Assembly: GCA_038501195.1 (NCBI GenBank)
Contig: JBBPUQ010000002.1
Location: 1,984,001-2,048,000 of the forward strand
Origin: Nemania diffusa
Taxonomy: Eukaryota; Ascomycota; Sordariomycetes; Xylariales; Xylariaceae
Direction: 5' to 3'
DNA: 64,000 nucleotides
Position numbers and translations under genes: made by a program. Shown here one piece after another: positions 23,212-36,870 of this stretch (position 1 is the first letter of the stretch; the number at the start of each line of letters is the position of its first letter). Under the pieces are notes generated by a model, which was given only the letters and a program-made list of their open reading frames with translations, ran no database searches and was not told the DNA's origin.

Positions 23212-24983
23212 TTAGTACCCCCTACCATTCGCATACGCAGCTTCCCTCTTCATCCTCAGCCACCTAGACTGGAAGGCAACATACGCGACAAGACAGACAC
23301 CAACGGCCAGGCCGAGCGTGAACAGCATAATGTTGACGGGCACGGGGTCGCCGCGGAAGGTCTCGTGGAAGAGGTAGTCGAGGCCGCTCTGGCTGAAGTT
23401 GAAGAGGCCGGCGAGGCAGATGATGGCGCCGTAGACGGTGCCGAAGGTCTGGAAGCCGAAGACCTTGGCGCTGTAGTCGCTGACGGCCGTGTAGTAGAAG
23501 GGCCGGTACAGCACGAAGAGGCACACGTTGGCGTACGCGGCCCACGCGGCCGGCAGCACGCCCAGCACGCCGATGGCCGTCGCCGCCGCCACGAGCGTGG
23601 CCAGCACGGCCACGGTGCTCGCGCGGTCGAGCACGAGGCCGATGAATGGGATGGAGAGGATGCCGCCGAGGGGCAGCGCGAGGTCGAAGAAGTCGTTGAC
23701 GGCGGCCGCGCGCGCCGCGGAGCCTAGGATGGCGGTGTACTGCGGGCGGATGGTGGCGACGAAGTAGTTGATGCGCGTCATCTGCACGACGGTGAAGAGG
23801 CAGATGAGCACGAACCAGGGCGAGCGCAGTTGCTGTAGCGCCGTGCGGTTGTGCAGCACACCCCAGACACCGCTACGAGTGTTCGTCGCCTCCTCCCGCT
23901 GGGCCTGCTTGTCGGCCGTCTCGGTGCCGAGGAGCTCCTCGATCTCGTGCGCGATGGTCTCGCTGTGCTCGCGCTGCTCCTGGCGCTGCGCCTCCCGCAG
24001 TAGCGCCGTCTCCTCGTCGATCTGGTCGTCGGCTTCGATGGCGCTGGAATCGAATGAATCGCCGGAATTCGGCGCCTCGTAGTCTACGATCATTTCTCCG
24101 ACTGTCTTGTACGACTGCGCAGGGAGTATGGTGAACTGCATGATAATGATGACTACGGGGACGGCGAGATACGCGAGAAAGAATTGCTGGAGGCCGAAAG
24201 TGCCATTCGTGTTCTGGAATATGATGCGGTAGAGGAGAAACAGGGCACTCGAGGCGTCAAAGGCACCGGTGAGCAACGCCAATATCAACCCAGAGTGCTG
24301 TGGAAAGGCATTGGAAAGCTGGAACGAGGAGATATAAGTGAAAGGCCCGCCAAGAGCCAGAAACAGATATCCCGGGAGCAGCGCATCGAACGCCACTCTT
24401 TCAGCGACAGCCATGAAGACGGCGCCAATGGCAAGGCACAGGGCACCAAGAACACCACAGACCCGAGGTCCGTAGTGGTCGAGAATGGCGCCGACAGGGA
24501 GGGCAGCAACATTCGTCGCGACGGCGGCGGCAGTGAACATGAGGTTCAGCCGGATCTCGACGCAAATGTCATTGCCCTCGCAGATCTCCTGATAGGCCCC
24601 CGTCTTCTTCAGGATGGGCTTGATAGCGGCGTAGCCAAACACAACGCCCGCGGCGAAGAGGCAGTATATTACTGCACATACGATCTGCACTGTTTGGACG
24701 TTAGCCACCACTGCTACCTAATTGGGCGAACACGAGCCTCGCGGGCTAGCTAAGACTTACGGATTCGCTTCCACTGGGGCACCTCGAACGCCCCAATGGT
24801 CTGGGCAGGGTGGTCGGCATCTCGAGCAGCGATGGGATCCCACGACTCGGGAAGAGGATTGAAGCTGAGTCTATGGGCCCTTATCGAGGGAGCCGTGGAT
24901 GCAATGGAACCTCGGCGGGATATTTCGCCCTCGGTAGGAACGCTGAAAAAGGTCTCAAGAGAGCCAACCCGTGGCAGAGACAT
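23212..24983 (-). CDS. MFS transporter, Fmp42/SLC43-like
   Basis: Exon 1 (24983-24761) encodes a hydrophilic N-terminus of 74 residues. Exon 2 (24710-23212, using the CAG acceptor) encodes the membrane part; the total is about 573 residues. About twelve hydrophobic helices are visible, with the signature GAILDHYGPRVCG after helix 2, the usual place of the MFS loop motif, and a long acidic cytosolic loop between helices 6 and 7 (EADDQIDEETALL onward). The order of motifs resembles yeast Fmp42 and animal SLC43 amino-acid transporters; the substrate is unknown. The acceptor is a TAGCAG pair: using the TAG would add one residue. Exon 2 is strongly GC-rich, like the neighbouring peptidase exon. 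Confidence 0.88.
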
Positions 24984-26770
24984 CGTGATGGGGTATTAGT
25001 ATTAATAAAGTTCCTTACAGCTCTACTATAGAGGATTTCAAAAAGCTATAGAAGCAATTTCTAGTTCCAAGTCCGCTCGACGCCGAAAATGGACGTGACC
25101 AACAAGGTCAAGCTCGCCCGCCAAATAGACTCGAGATAGGTAGATAGATAGACTCGATGCTATCTAAGTGGGGGAGATTGGTTATGTAGATTATATCTCT
25201 TGAGGACCTTAGCACTCTTGTGGCAACTTCACACACACTATGTATATGCCAATTGTAGAGGTGTAAATTGGTCAAGGCTAAAACCTATGCAATTGGAAGA
25301 TGGCAGGCCTCAAAGAGGCAAATAATAGTACCTAGGTAATAGTAAGGTAAACAATGAGAGGTCAGTTGGGATGTAATGACGGAATGGAGATGCTGCTCGG
25401 TGTGAGGGGTTCCACCCCGACCTCGACTCGATCCGGTCGAGCGCTAAACTTACTTACTACCATACTACCTACCTAACCTTTGTCGTAGTAGGTAGCCAAG
25501 GTAGATTACCTAAAAGATATACAGTAGATGCATAGCAAGAAATATTAGTGCATTAAAAAACAGTTGTAGGTGTTTGTTGTAGGCGGGTGGGATTATGGCC
25601 AGCCTGAAAACATAGGGTTCACGATTAAAACCCATGTTGTTGAAAAACAAATCAATGATTTTCCCTGTCTTTTCTTTCCTTTTTTACTTGATATTAGATA
25701 AGAAAGCAACTACAGTCTAGGTATTCTGATCATTTCCAAATATGGCTGAAAGACGGTTCGGTCCTGGCTGCTTCCAACGTATAAACCTTGGGCTCCATCA
25801 AGCTGAGATTCAGTCTGCAGCATACTGACATCGCTAGATAGGCGCCTAATACGTAAAAGTTTACTCGTATAGCCGTGGAAGTGGGGTTGTGGCTGGCTTA
25901 CTTGCAGATGCTGTGACACAGAGAAAAAGAGAGCTTTAAGAACTAAGCTCGTTGAGCTTCCAGGTAGGCTCGAGTTTACATACCCGAGAGGTGCGTTAAT
26001 GCACGCGGCACTGCTACCGTAGTGTCCCTCCGCTATTGCATCAGCCAATAACCACCCAAGACCACAGTATAGAACACTGCGGGGTGCAGAATACCTACCC
26101 AGGTAACTATGCTACCTGCATTCTACATAACGTAGGTCTATCTAGATGTGGTGCGATATTACCTATTTACTGCTCCTTTATGCGCAATCCTTTCCTTGTC
26201 GTCAATGTCTTAGTTATATATATCTTACCATTTCAGAACCGTAAATGTAAAGGGTCGATGACGCCGGTACCTGGTTGTCTAGGGTCCTCAGGAATGGCCT
26301 CGATTAAGGAGAAAGTATAGGCACCTCTTGTGAAAAAAAAAAAAAAAAGGAGAAATAATTCATGTGCTCCCTATTGAGTAGCCAGCTGCTCGGTGAAACT
26401 AATATGTTTCGAGAATGCCAGTTTCAGTACCTATCACCCCCCCTGAATCCGAGGCCTCTTGCTCAGTTTCGGCCGTGGACTTTGGTTCGATCACGCAACG
26501 CCATTTTCCCGATATAGAAGAGCTAATTTCACATCTAGACAATTATCTCAAAACACAACTATACATCCAGGCGCTTCTCATTTGTACTGTGAAGTACGCA
26601 CGAGACCAGAATATACACACTAACAATTAAATTCGATATACCATCATCATGAGCGGATCCGTGAAGTATCGCCTTGGTGAGGCTACATGTGGCAAGCAGG
26701 TATCCATTAGAAAGCAAGACAAGAACGCGGCATGAGTGAAAAACATAGAAACCCAAATATATAACTCTCC
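24984..26770. other. Intergenic region
   Basis: About 1.8 kb with no supportable gene. It contains TACCTAGGTA-type words (about 25328-25340 and 25465-25485) and an A run at about 26332-26348. The left part must hold the transporter promoter; the right part is the 3' flank of the SUN gene. Confidence 0.5.
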
Positions 26771-28138
26771 TTATTCGCTGAAGGTGATGGTAACGGAGCC
26801 ACCTGACGGGATACCGGTCTAAAAAAAGATTTGGGTCAGCTGCTGTCCTCGATACACAACGAGGAAAACAAGTAATAAGGTAATGAGACTTACAGTGCAA
26901 CCGGAAGAGCTGCCGGAGAATCCCTCGCCAACGTGGTAGTAGCAGGGAATGGAGTTGTCGCCGGATATATCGATGTTGAAGTCCAGAACAGCGGTGGAGA
27001 CGGCGCTGTTGGGGAAGATGGACAGGTAGGTGATGCCGTCAGACGACTGGCCAACACCAATGTTGACGGGCGCCCAGTTACCACAGCCCTCAGGATCACT
27101 GTCGCAGACCCATCGGCAACCCTCCTCGGCGTTGACACCCTTCTTGTTGACGTAGTACTGAAGGGTTGTCGCCTTACCCTGCCAAACGTAGTAGTCATTG
27201 GAGGCGACGTTGGCGAGGTTGAATGAGCCTCCCGCGGTAGCGTCAAGTGGGATAACCATGTTCTCTGTGCCGGGGTAGTCGGTGCGGCACACTGATGTTC
27301 CCGAGCTCATCTTGTTCTTAATCGTGATTCCAGGAATACCGGCCTCACACAACTTCTTGCTGACATCGGACCGCGTCAGTTCCAACTTGCCCTGGGCATT
27401 GCAGAAAATACCACCAATTGATTGACCAGTGTTTCCCTGAGACGCAGGCCACTGTGTCTTGACATAGCCGTCTGGGCACGCGTACGAGTAAAATCCCTTC
27501 TGGCTAGCAGGGCTGCTGATACCGGTCTCGATGTAGCTGATGACTGCATCTGACAGGCTATAGCTAGGCGTGTACTGAAGTCCACTCCAGCCACCCAGTC
27601 CAAGATAATCAAGGGCAAGCGCACCATAGGCCGAAGGGAACGTGGTGCAGTCAAGTTCTCCATCAGGGAAGTCAGCATCAATACCCGTAGCACCGCTGCT
27701 CACAGGGGCAGTGGATGTCGTCGGCACGGGAGTAGAGGATGAGGACGATGTCGATGTCGATGTAGGCGCCGCTGTAGTAGTCGGGACAGTCGAGGACGAG
27801 GAGGTTGTCACCTTCTCAATGAAGACACCATCTTCCTTGGACGATGTACTAGTGGCAACCGGTGCAGGCGGGGGAGTAAAAGAGGGTGTAGTCTCGCCAA
27901 CGACGACATACAGTCCCTTATCCAAGCCAGCCTTAGCCTCCTCGGGGGTAACCTCCTGGTTTCCCAACATGTATTGAGTGACGGTGGCCGGGACGTAAGT
28001 AGTCACAACGTCGCGCTGCTCGAGGGGCGAGTTATCGCGCTTTTGGTGGTGAACGTGATGGGCATGACGATGAGGCTGAGCCAGGGCTACCGAGCCGAAA
28101 GACGCCGCGATGGCGAGCTTCGAAACTGCTGTCTTCAT
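26771..28138 (-). CDS. SUN-family (GH132) secreted cell-wall protein
   Basis: Exon 1 (28138-26894) and a 48-nt exon 2 (26818-26771), separated by a 75-nt intron (GTAAGT / TTTTAG), encode 430 residues. A signal peptide (1-20) is followed by a His-rich stretch and a Lys-Arg site (QKR-DN, about 33-34) that a Kex2-type protease could cut. A Ser/Thr/Pro-rich linker follows (about 85-150), then the conserved Cys-rich SUN domain (about 160-430), with runs such as SACPDGYVKTQWPASQG-type text, EEGCRWVCDSD and CYYHVGEGFSG. The family includes yeast Sim1, Uth1 and Sun4 and fission yeast Psu1, wall proteins needed for septation and linked to beta-glucan. It is likely secreted into the wall. The short last exon completes the C-terminus SGGSVTITFSE. 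Confidence 0.93.
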
Positions 28139-29440
28139 AGTTGCAACAATGGTATGATCGAATTCAAATGGTGTTGTGTGTAGAAGTTTCGATGTTACAA
28201 GTAACGGTCTTTAAGCTGCTGTCCTATCTTAAGTCATGATTAGTACTGTTAAGCAACGGATGTGAGTAAATAGGTTTGGTCTAAACTAAGGCTGCAAAGG
28301 AACGGATGAACATGTAGGTATGCTTTTAAACTACCCGGTAGAATGGACGAAGCGCAAACTGTATTGCCAACAAGACCCAGGGTCTTTGCAATACGATACC
28401 CGTCCAACGTGCGACAAACATATACTATACTTACCAACAGGCTGTTTCGAGGCGATATTGTGTAATGCTTTCCCAGTGCTGTGGCAAACTAGGATTTGAC
28501 CAGGTGGTAAGACAGGGTTGGAGCTGTAATTTTGTAGTGAACGTGTTGCGATTCCAAAAGAATGTGGTTGAGGGTTCCTGGACTCTCAGTTGGGTGGAAT
28601 AACGACGCGACAATGGTGTGGAAAGGGAGGAAGGGGAAAAGGAGTACAGGGAGGGTGAAAAGAAGGTGAAGACGTGCTGGATTAAAGCCCAAGTACCTTA
28701 AGCCCACACAGGAGACGGAAGCCAGTGATCGGCCAGCGAGCAGGATGTCCTTGGATTTTTTTCCCAGTTTCTATCGGGCAAAGGAAATGAATGTGGGGAC
28801 TCGAGTGTAGCACTGCCAACTTAGATCTGGCGTCGGGGGTATCGGCCAATAGGAACATTGAATACCGCGCTAAAAGGGGCAGTGTGCCTCCAAGTGGGTC
28901 TCACGGAGGGCGACTACTGCAGGTACAGCTGACCAGCCAGTAATAAAAGGTGCTAGGTAAATTGTTACAGGTGTTGTAGTGGTGGACGAATGGCACCCTG
29001 GGTACCCGATGTGTAATACCTGCTGGGGGTAGGCAGGTACCTAACTATAGTTAGGCAGTGCACCATCACGAACTGTCACTCCCGTCCCAGTCACGGTATT
29101 GCTCTCTGCATGAAATACCCCCCGAGCCCTTGCAGGTACTATTGCCACGCGGGCGAGAATAGATGAACACAATATTCCAGAAGGTCTATTCTTCGAAAGT
29201 TTCCACAACTCCGAGAGAGGAATGAAGGTGTAAGATGTCTCAATGGTTGGCGAGTCAGAAACTCATACATGCCAGTTTCCCTTACCTGATTCTACCTGAT
29301 CTATCGTCTGAGGCGTACGTAGGCAAGACCAAGCTAACAAAGACCTACTTACAGAGATATCAATATCATGTACAATGACAGGTGGATTACCTTCAACTAA
29401 TACAACATAACATATATGCATGTGAGTGAAATAAACGAGC
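28139..29440. promoter_or_regulatory. Upstream region of the SUN gene, up to the AT island
   Basis: Ordinary-composition sequence with no supportable gene. The part nearest 28139 is presumably the SUN promoter and leader. Scattered short open frames (for example 28489-28707 minus) show nothing recognisable. Confidence 0.45.
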
Positions 29441-29442
29441 TA

Positions 29443-29565
29443 CAGCCTTCTGCCCGGTAAAATGTTAGCGGGAGTACTTTACTAAAGGGTCAACTATGGT
29501 TTAGAAGATTTCCCCTGTAAATATATATACTGCAAAATTTGTATATAAAAGTACTTAATTAAAAA
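29443..29565 (+). repeat. Left terminal inverted repeat of the outer element
   Basis: Matches the reverse complement of 48471-48593 over 123 bp without indels. About a dozen differences are visible by eye and essentially all are transitions. The first 80 bp keep near-normal base composition; the inner part is AT-rich. TA precedes it. Confidence 0.92.
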
Positions 29566-30339
29566 ATCTAAATTCATTTCCTGTTTTAGCTACTAATTTT
29601 TTTTTTTTTTTGCAGTTTATACTTACAACTTATACTTTTAATTTTTAACTTACTTTTTTAACTTTTTTTTTTTTTTCAATTTATATTTTATTTATAACTT
29701 ATAGCTTAAATTTACATTTATTACTGTATTCTGTATTTATTACTGCATTAATTACTGCAATTTTTTAATTTTATACTATTTTTAAATGTTACAATTAGTT
29801 TGTTTAAAAACTTAAAACTATTAAAAATAAATCTATTATATTTATTTTGACTGATTTATTAATACTATACTACTAGCTACACTTTATTGTATTTTATATT
29901 GTTTTTATAAAACAATTATATAAAAAAACAATGTTTTAACTAATAAAATAACACTAATAAAGCTTTAATACAACAGTTACAATAAATTTTGCTGCACTTT
30001 TTGTACTTTTTATAGTATTGTTTATTTATATGTAATTTTAATTTTTTTTATTTTTTTAGCTAATAAAGTTTTATATAAATATATTTGAACTATTAAGCGT
30101 TATTTTTAAAAAAAACAACGTTTATATAATTTATTTTCAAAAAGTATATAATACTAAATCCGAAATAATAGCTATAAATTTATAAAGCATTTATAGAAAT
30201 TATTTTTTTTTTTAATAAAAAGCTAAAATAAAAACTTTTTTAATAAAAAAGCTATAATTAATAATAAAATGCTAACAATAAGTTAAAAAGCTAAAGCAAC
30301 TAATAAAAAAAACAAATGTAATAGTTATAATAAATAATT

Positions 30340-30605
30340 TGTTAAAATACTAGTATTAGTTACAACTGTATGTTGCAGTTTATATATTGCAGTACTTGTA
30401 CTATAGTTGTATAAACAGGTATATAGTTATGTAAGCAAACACTTACTTTGTATATTAATAGAAATTTTATTTATAATAAAATCTCTAGCTATATAAAAAA
30501 ACTTTTTTTAAATTTAATAATTAATATAAATATAGTACAACTAGTTTTATATTTTGTTTATATATAACTTATATATATTATTATATATATATAGCTTATT
30601 TAATA
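30340..30605 (+). repeat. Left LTR of the copia-type element
   Basis: 266 bp, the same length as the right LTR; differences by eye are all C/T or G/A. Preceded by the target duplication TAATT. Confidence 0.93.
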
Positions 30606-33600
30606 TTAATTAATAGTTGTAAAATATATTATAAATTAGTAAAAGTAAAAATAAAGCTAGTTTAAAGCTTAATTAAATTTAATAAGTTTTTATATTATAT
30701 TTTAAAGTTTTTGCTTTATATAAATCGAGTAATTTTTATATAATAAAATTTAAAATAAAAAATTAAATTCGACTATTATATTAAAATATATTTTGTAATA
30801 TTATAAAGTTTTAAATATAAAAAGTAATACTAAAAGTAATAATATATAATTATATTAAACTATTTATTATATAATAGCTAAATAATAAAACTTTTTTATT
30901 TTTTATTTTATATTTTTAATTATTATAGTATTAGAATAGTTGTATAATAAAAAAGAACTTTTTATTATATATAATAATAATAACTAGTATAACAAAATCG
31001 TTTTTAACTGCGGATTTTTAAAACGTTATATATAAAAATATATTAATATTTAATTATAGAATTAAAAGCTCGATATTGTAACAACAATATTAATTATATT
31101 TAATATTTAAGTAGTTTGTTATATTATTAAATATAAATATTTGAATTTAATTAGTTAGCTATTACAAAAGTTATATATTAAAAACTTTAAATATTGAGCG
31201 TATAAAATATAAAATTAAATAAATAAATTAGTTTGATAAAAATTGTTTAATATTTTAAAATAAAAAAATATATAATATAATAGCAATAATAATATAAAAC
31301 AACAAATAAAACTTGTATAAATTGTATAAAACTAATATTTGTTTAATAATAATAAATAAACTTTTTTTTTAATTATTTAATTAACTTTATTATTTTTTAT
31401 ATAAATATTTGATTTTTTAATTTTAAGTTAACAGTTTTATATAATTATAAATAATATAAATATATTTTAATTAAAACTAATATAATTAAAACTAATTTTA
31501 AATATATATTTTTAAACATTTATAAAAAAAAACAATGGACTATTTATATAATTAATTATTAAATATAAATATATTTCTAACTTTATATATTAACATATAA
31601 TAATTATTAGCTATAAATTAAATTTTTAACTAGTTTATAAATATTTTATAATATATTATTTTTTATATATTTTTAAATAATAGTTTTATATTTATATAAT
31701 ATTTAATTTAATAATATCGGATGTATTTTTCGAGTTATTTTTAACTTAAAATATATAAAATAAAATAATTTTACTGAAAAAATATATTATTTTTTAAAAA
31801 ATATAAAAAAAAAAAAGAACTATTTTAATAAGTTGTATAACTTGTTATATAATAAAGTATAATTATTTATTAGTATATATTAATGATTTAAAATAATAAA
31901 AAATTAATATTATGCTGTTTTTTCGATAATATTAAAAAGTTATATAAAAAACTTCTATATATATAATATTAAACTAAAAAAAATATAAAATAAAATTTAT
32001 TGTATAATAAATATTTATTTTAATATTAATATAAATTATAGCTAATATTAAGTTAATTAAATTAATATTATTTTTATATAAATTAAAAAAAAAAACTTTG
32101 ATTTATTTGTTTATAATATATTTGATGTTATAATTATAAAGTTTGTAAAAATATAATAAGCTTTTAATATAAACTATTAAAGCGAAATTTAATTTAATAT
32201 AACTGTTGTATAAATATATTAAAATATATTAAAGCTAATAATAATTTTAATATTTTAAAAACTTATATATAAAATTTTTTTTATTAATTTATAAGTTTAT
32301 TTTTAAATAATAAATAAAAATAAGTTAAAATATTTTGTATAAAAAATAAATAATATATATTTTATTAACTAAAAATATTATTAAAACAATTATATAAAAA
32401 GTTTTTGATTTAAAAATATATAAAAATTTTTAAGTTTATTTAATATTTAATAAAACTTTATATAATTAAAAAAACAACTTATTTAAAACTTTTATATAAA
32501 CAAAAAATGTTTTATATATAAAAAGCTAAATTATTAATTAATTAATTATATATTTTAAAAAAAAGTTTATATTAAAAGTATATATTTTAATTTATATAAA
32601 ATAATTTTTAATTATATATTAATGTTTAATTAGTTTTTAATATATTTTATAAAATATAAAAAATATATTGAGCTAAAGTTAAATAAAAGTAACTAAAAAA
32701 TTAACAAAAAACAAAAAAATTAATTAACTTAGTTTTTTATAAATAATATATTTATATATTATATAATAAATAAAAATATTTAAAATTAAAATATTATTAT
32801 TTTGTTTAATTAATTTATATTAAATAATTAATATTATATAAAGTATTAAAGTAAACTATAAAATATAAGTGCTTTTAATTATTTGATAGTAAAAAAAATA
32901 TAACTAAAAGTTTATTTTTAAATATATTTTTGTATAAAAGTAAACTAAATATTAAAAATAGCGTACATTTGTTTTAATAGCAGTTATATAATTATTGTAA
33001 TTAATATTATATAAATAAAAAATATATTAAATATAACAACTTATTATATTTTTAATATAGCAATATTATTTTTGTTTTTTTTTAAAAATACTAATTGTTT
33101 AAAAATATATTTTAATAATATAAAAAATTTAATTGTACAATATAATAAAAAAACTATTTTTGTTATATATAAATAAAAATATTTATTTTTTAATATAAGT
33201 TTATATAAAGTTAATATATATTTTATAAAAATAAAACTTCGATAGCTATATTGCTGTTTTAAATATTTTTGTATAAAATGTTTATATAAAATATTTAATT
33301 ATATAAAATATAATATAAACTATTTAATTTTAAAAAAGATCTAGAAATTTTATTATTATTATTAATTGTATAATTAAATATTTCGATATTTTAAATTTTT
33401 GATTAAAAACAATTACAATTTTAATTATAAAGTAGTAATTAATATTATACAAATAAACAGCAAATAAGTTTTTTATATTATTAACGCTGCAATATTTTTT
33501 TAAACAGCGATATTTTTAAAATTTATATTTATATATAATATATAAAAAATACTATATAAATGTTAAATTAATATATATTAAAAACTATTAAATTATATTA

Positions 33601-33893
33601 TTTATAATTTAAATATTAACTTTTTATTTAAAAAATTTTAAAACTATATATAAATAGTAAGTATATAATATTATATAATATTTATTAAAGTTTATTAAAT
33701 AATAAACAAAGTAAAAAAAATATATAAATTATTTTAATATATATATAATATTTTTAAAGCAAAAATAAACTATTATATAAAATAAAAATTAATTTTATAA
33801 ATAATAATTAAAGCTTTAAATAATATTGCAAAATTAAATAGCTTTATATTTATTTTATTAATTTTTAGTATATATTTAAAAATTAACTAGAAC

Positions 33894-34158
33894 TAATAGA
33901 AACTTCTAAGGGTTCTAAATAAAAAAGCTTGTATAAAAGTAATGCACTTTTAAAGTGGGCTATACTAGTTGGTATTTGTAAAAAAAGTAACACCTATATA
34001 TATTTGTAAATTAAATAAAAATTTATAAGAACTTATAAAGATCTATATATATATTTAAACTTTAGGTTTTAAAAATTACTGCAGGTTTTTTTTTTCATTT
34101 AATTTATATCTTATTTTTTACTACTATTTTATTTAACTATTTTTGATTATATTTATTA
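33894..34158 (+). repeat. Left LTR of the gypsy-type element
   Basis: 265 bp, aligned to the right LTR without indels. By eye roughly 40 positions differ, all transitions. AGAAC precedes it. Confidence 0.93.
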
Positions 34159-36369
34159 AATTGATATTTTTTGCAGTTTTATTGTAAAATTAAACTAAAT
34201 TATTATTATACTATTATTTTTTAAATTTTTTAAAATCGAAAAAACTTTTTTTGTTAGTAATAATATATGTGTATATATTTGTACTAAATTGTTACAACTA
34301 ATTTAAATAAAGCAAGTATTAATATTACAAAAATATTTAATGCTTTAGTAGTTTAGTTCTTTTGTACTATTTTTATTTAGTATTACTTTGTTTTATATTT
34401 TTGTTGAATTTTATAAGTAGTTTGATATATTAATATAAAAAATAAACTTAATAATACTTTTTTATATTTTAAAAAATAGCAATATGTTTAGTTATAAAAG
34501 TGTGTTTTATTATAATAATATTTACTGCTTTTATAAATGTTTATAGATCTTTTTTACTAAAGTGTATATATTTAGTTTTTTAATAAATTATAAAAAAGAA
34601 AACAATTGTTAAAATATATTTAATAATTTAACTAAAAGTATATATGCTTTAAAAAAAGTTTATTTGAAATATAAAATATTCTTTTATTTAACTAATTATT
34701 TAAAAGTATATATGTTTTAGTTAATAATTATATAAATATTTTTATTATTTATAGTTTATTTTATATTATTTTTATTATATTAATTAAAACTAAAAATAAA
34801 AAAAAAGAAAAAAAAGATACTTTTTTTAAATATTTGCTAAATAAAACGCTAAATTTACTGTTTAATAGTTTGTGTTTTAATTTAACTAATTAATTTATAT
34901 AAAATTGATTTAAATCTAATTATTTGTTAAAAATTTTTAGCGTTAATATAGTTGCTATTGCTTTAGCTAAGCTTAGATTTAATAAATTTATTATTAATTA
35001 TATATATAATGCTATATAATTATAGATTTTTGATTATAATTTATTTTAGTAAAATATAAAAATAATAAAGCAAATAATAAATTGTTTAAAAATAATGTTA
35101 ATTGATTAGTAAATAATGCTAAAAAAATATAAAAAGTTAAATAATAAAATAATAAAAAAGTTTAATAAGTTTTTTAATTTTTAAAAAAAAGTATATAGTT
35201 TAACTGTTAAAACTGACTTTATTATAAAAATAAACTAAAAAGTTTATATTAAATATTTTAATATATTTATATTATTATTTATTTTTTTTTTTTTTTTTAT
35301 ATTTTTGCTTTTTTTATTTGCTAATAATTTTTTTTATAACTGAATATTTAAGCTACTAATAAATTTTAATATATTTATGTTTTAGTTTAATATTAATTTT
35401 ATATTAGTATTTGCGTTTGTACTAAAGTTTATATTTTTGTTTGCATTTAAACTAAATTTTACTTTTGTTTTTGCATTTATTTCTATTAAAAAGTAGCTAT
35501 TTCTTTTTAGAAACATTAGTATTAAAAGAGATTTTTTTAACAATTTTAATAATAGTAACAATAATTTTATACTAAAATATAAATATAACTTTTGTTATAT
35601 TATTTTTGGAATAGATTTAAGTTTTATTAAAAGCAATATATATAAAATTAAATGTAATAATATTAGTATATTTAATTTTAAATAAATAAACTTTAATAAC
35701 TAAAAAATAGTTATTAATAAAAAAAATATTATTTATATAAATATTTATTTTTTTATAAACTATATTAATATTTTAATTAAAAGTTTAATACTATTAAATA
35801 TTAATTAAATATTTTTAATGTTTAATTATTTGTTAATTAAATCAGTATTATTTTAATAAAACAATAAAATTAATATAAATAATAAATAAATTTTTTATAA
35901 AATTAGTTTTAATAAAATATTAAAAAAGCTAAAAAATTGTTTTAAAATTTATTTTAATTAAATTATTTAGAAATTTTTGAGTAGCTTTTTTTGTTTATAT
36001 AATATTACTAAAAACCAAAATATGTTATTTTAGTTTATTTAATATAAATTAAAATATATATAAATTAATAAAACTTTTAAACAAAATAACTTTAATTAGT
36101 AAAATATTATAAAAAATATTTGTAATTAATAAAACGAAATTATTATAAATTATATTTATTTATTTAAGTTTAAAAATATATTAAAAAAATATATATAAAA
36201 AATTAAAAAAGCTTGTTATAGTTTTAAACAAAAAGCTATAAAATGATATTTTAGTATAAAATTTAAAATGAAGTATTTTTTTAATATAGCTATTTAAAAG
36301 TTAATATAAATTTTAAAGCTTTTATATAATAAGTTTAATTGTTAGCTTAATTACTATAGTTGTAAATAA

Positions 36370-36870
36370 AAACGATGTTTTAGTAATAGATTTTATTGTT
36401 AATATAGCTAAAACAGTAATTATAATAGTAATTAAAACTGTAGTTACAATTACTATTATTAAAACAAAAACTATAATTGCAATTGTAGTAGCTACTGTAA
36501 CAGCTATTGCAAAAGTTACTACTTACAAAAAAAAGACTGTAACTACAACTATAAATATAATTGTAATTAAAACTATAATTATAACTACAACTATAATTGC
36601 AACTGTAATTGTAATAACAATTACAAATAAAAACAACGTTATAAAAAAGAGTGTTGCAATAAAAAAAAAAAAAGAAACTATATATATTTTTTAAAAAAAA
36701 ATATTAAAAAAAAATTGAAAAAATAAGCTTTATTTTTAAAACTCGAAAATAGTAATTAATTTTTTTTTTATGTTTTAAACTTTAATTATATATGTTATAA
36801 ATGTTATAAATAATATAAATTTACTAATATTTTTAAGTTATATTTAAAAAAATGTAAAAAAAAGTACTAG
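36370..36870 (+). pseudogene. Decayed gag-like segment of the gypsy element
   Basis: From about 36370 to 36640 the plus strand is an irregular string of ACT/GTA/GCA/ATT triplets, reading as a Thr/Val/Ala/Ile-rich low-complexity region. From about 36798 follows C-Y-K-C-Y-K and then Lys/Phe/Thr text, which fits the first half of a CCHC zinc knuckle. Position before RT agrees with gag. The call is tentative. Confidence 0.45.
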
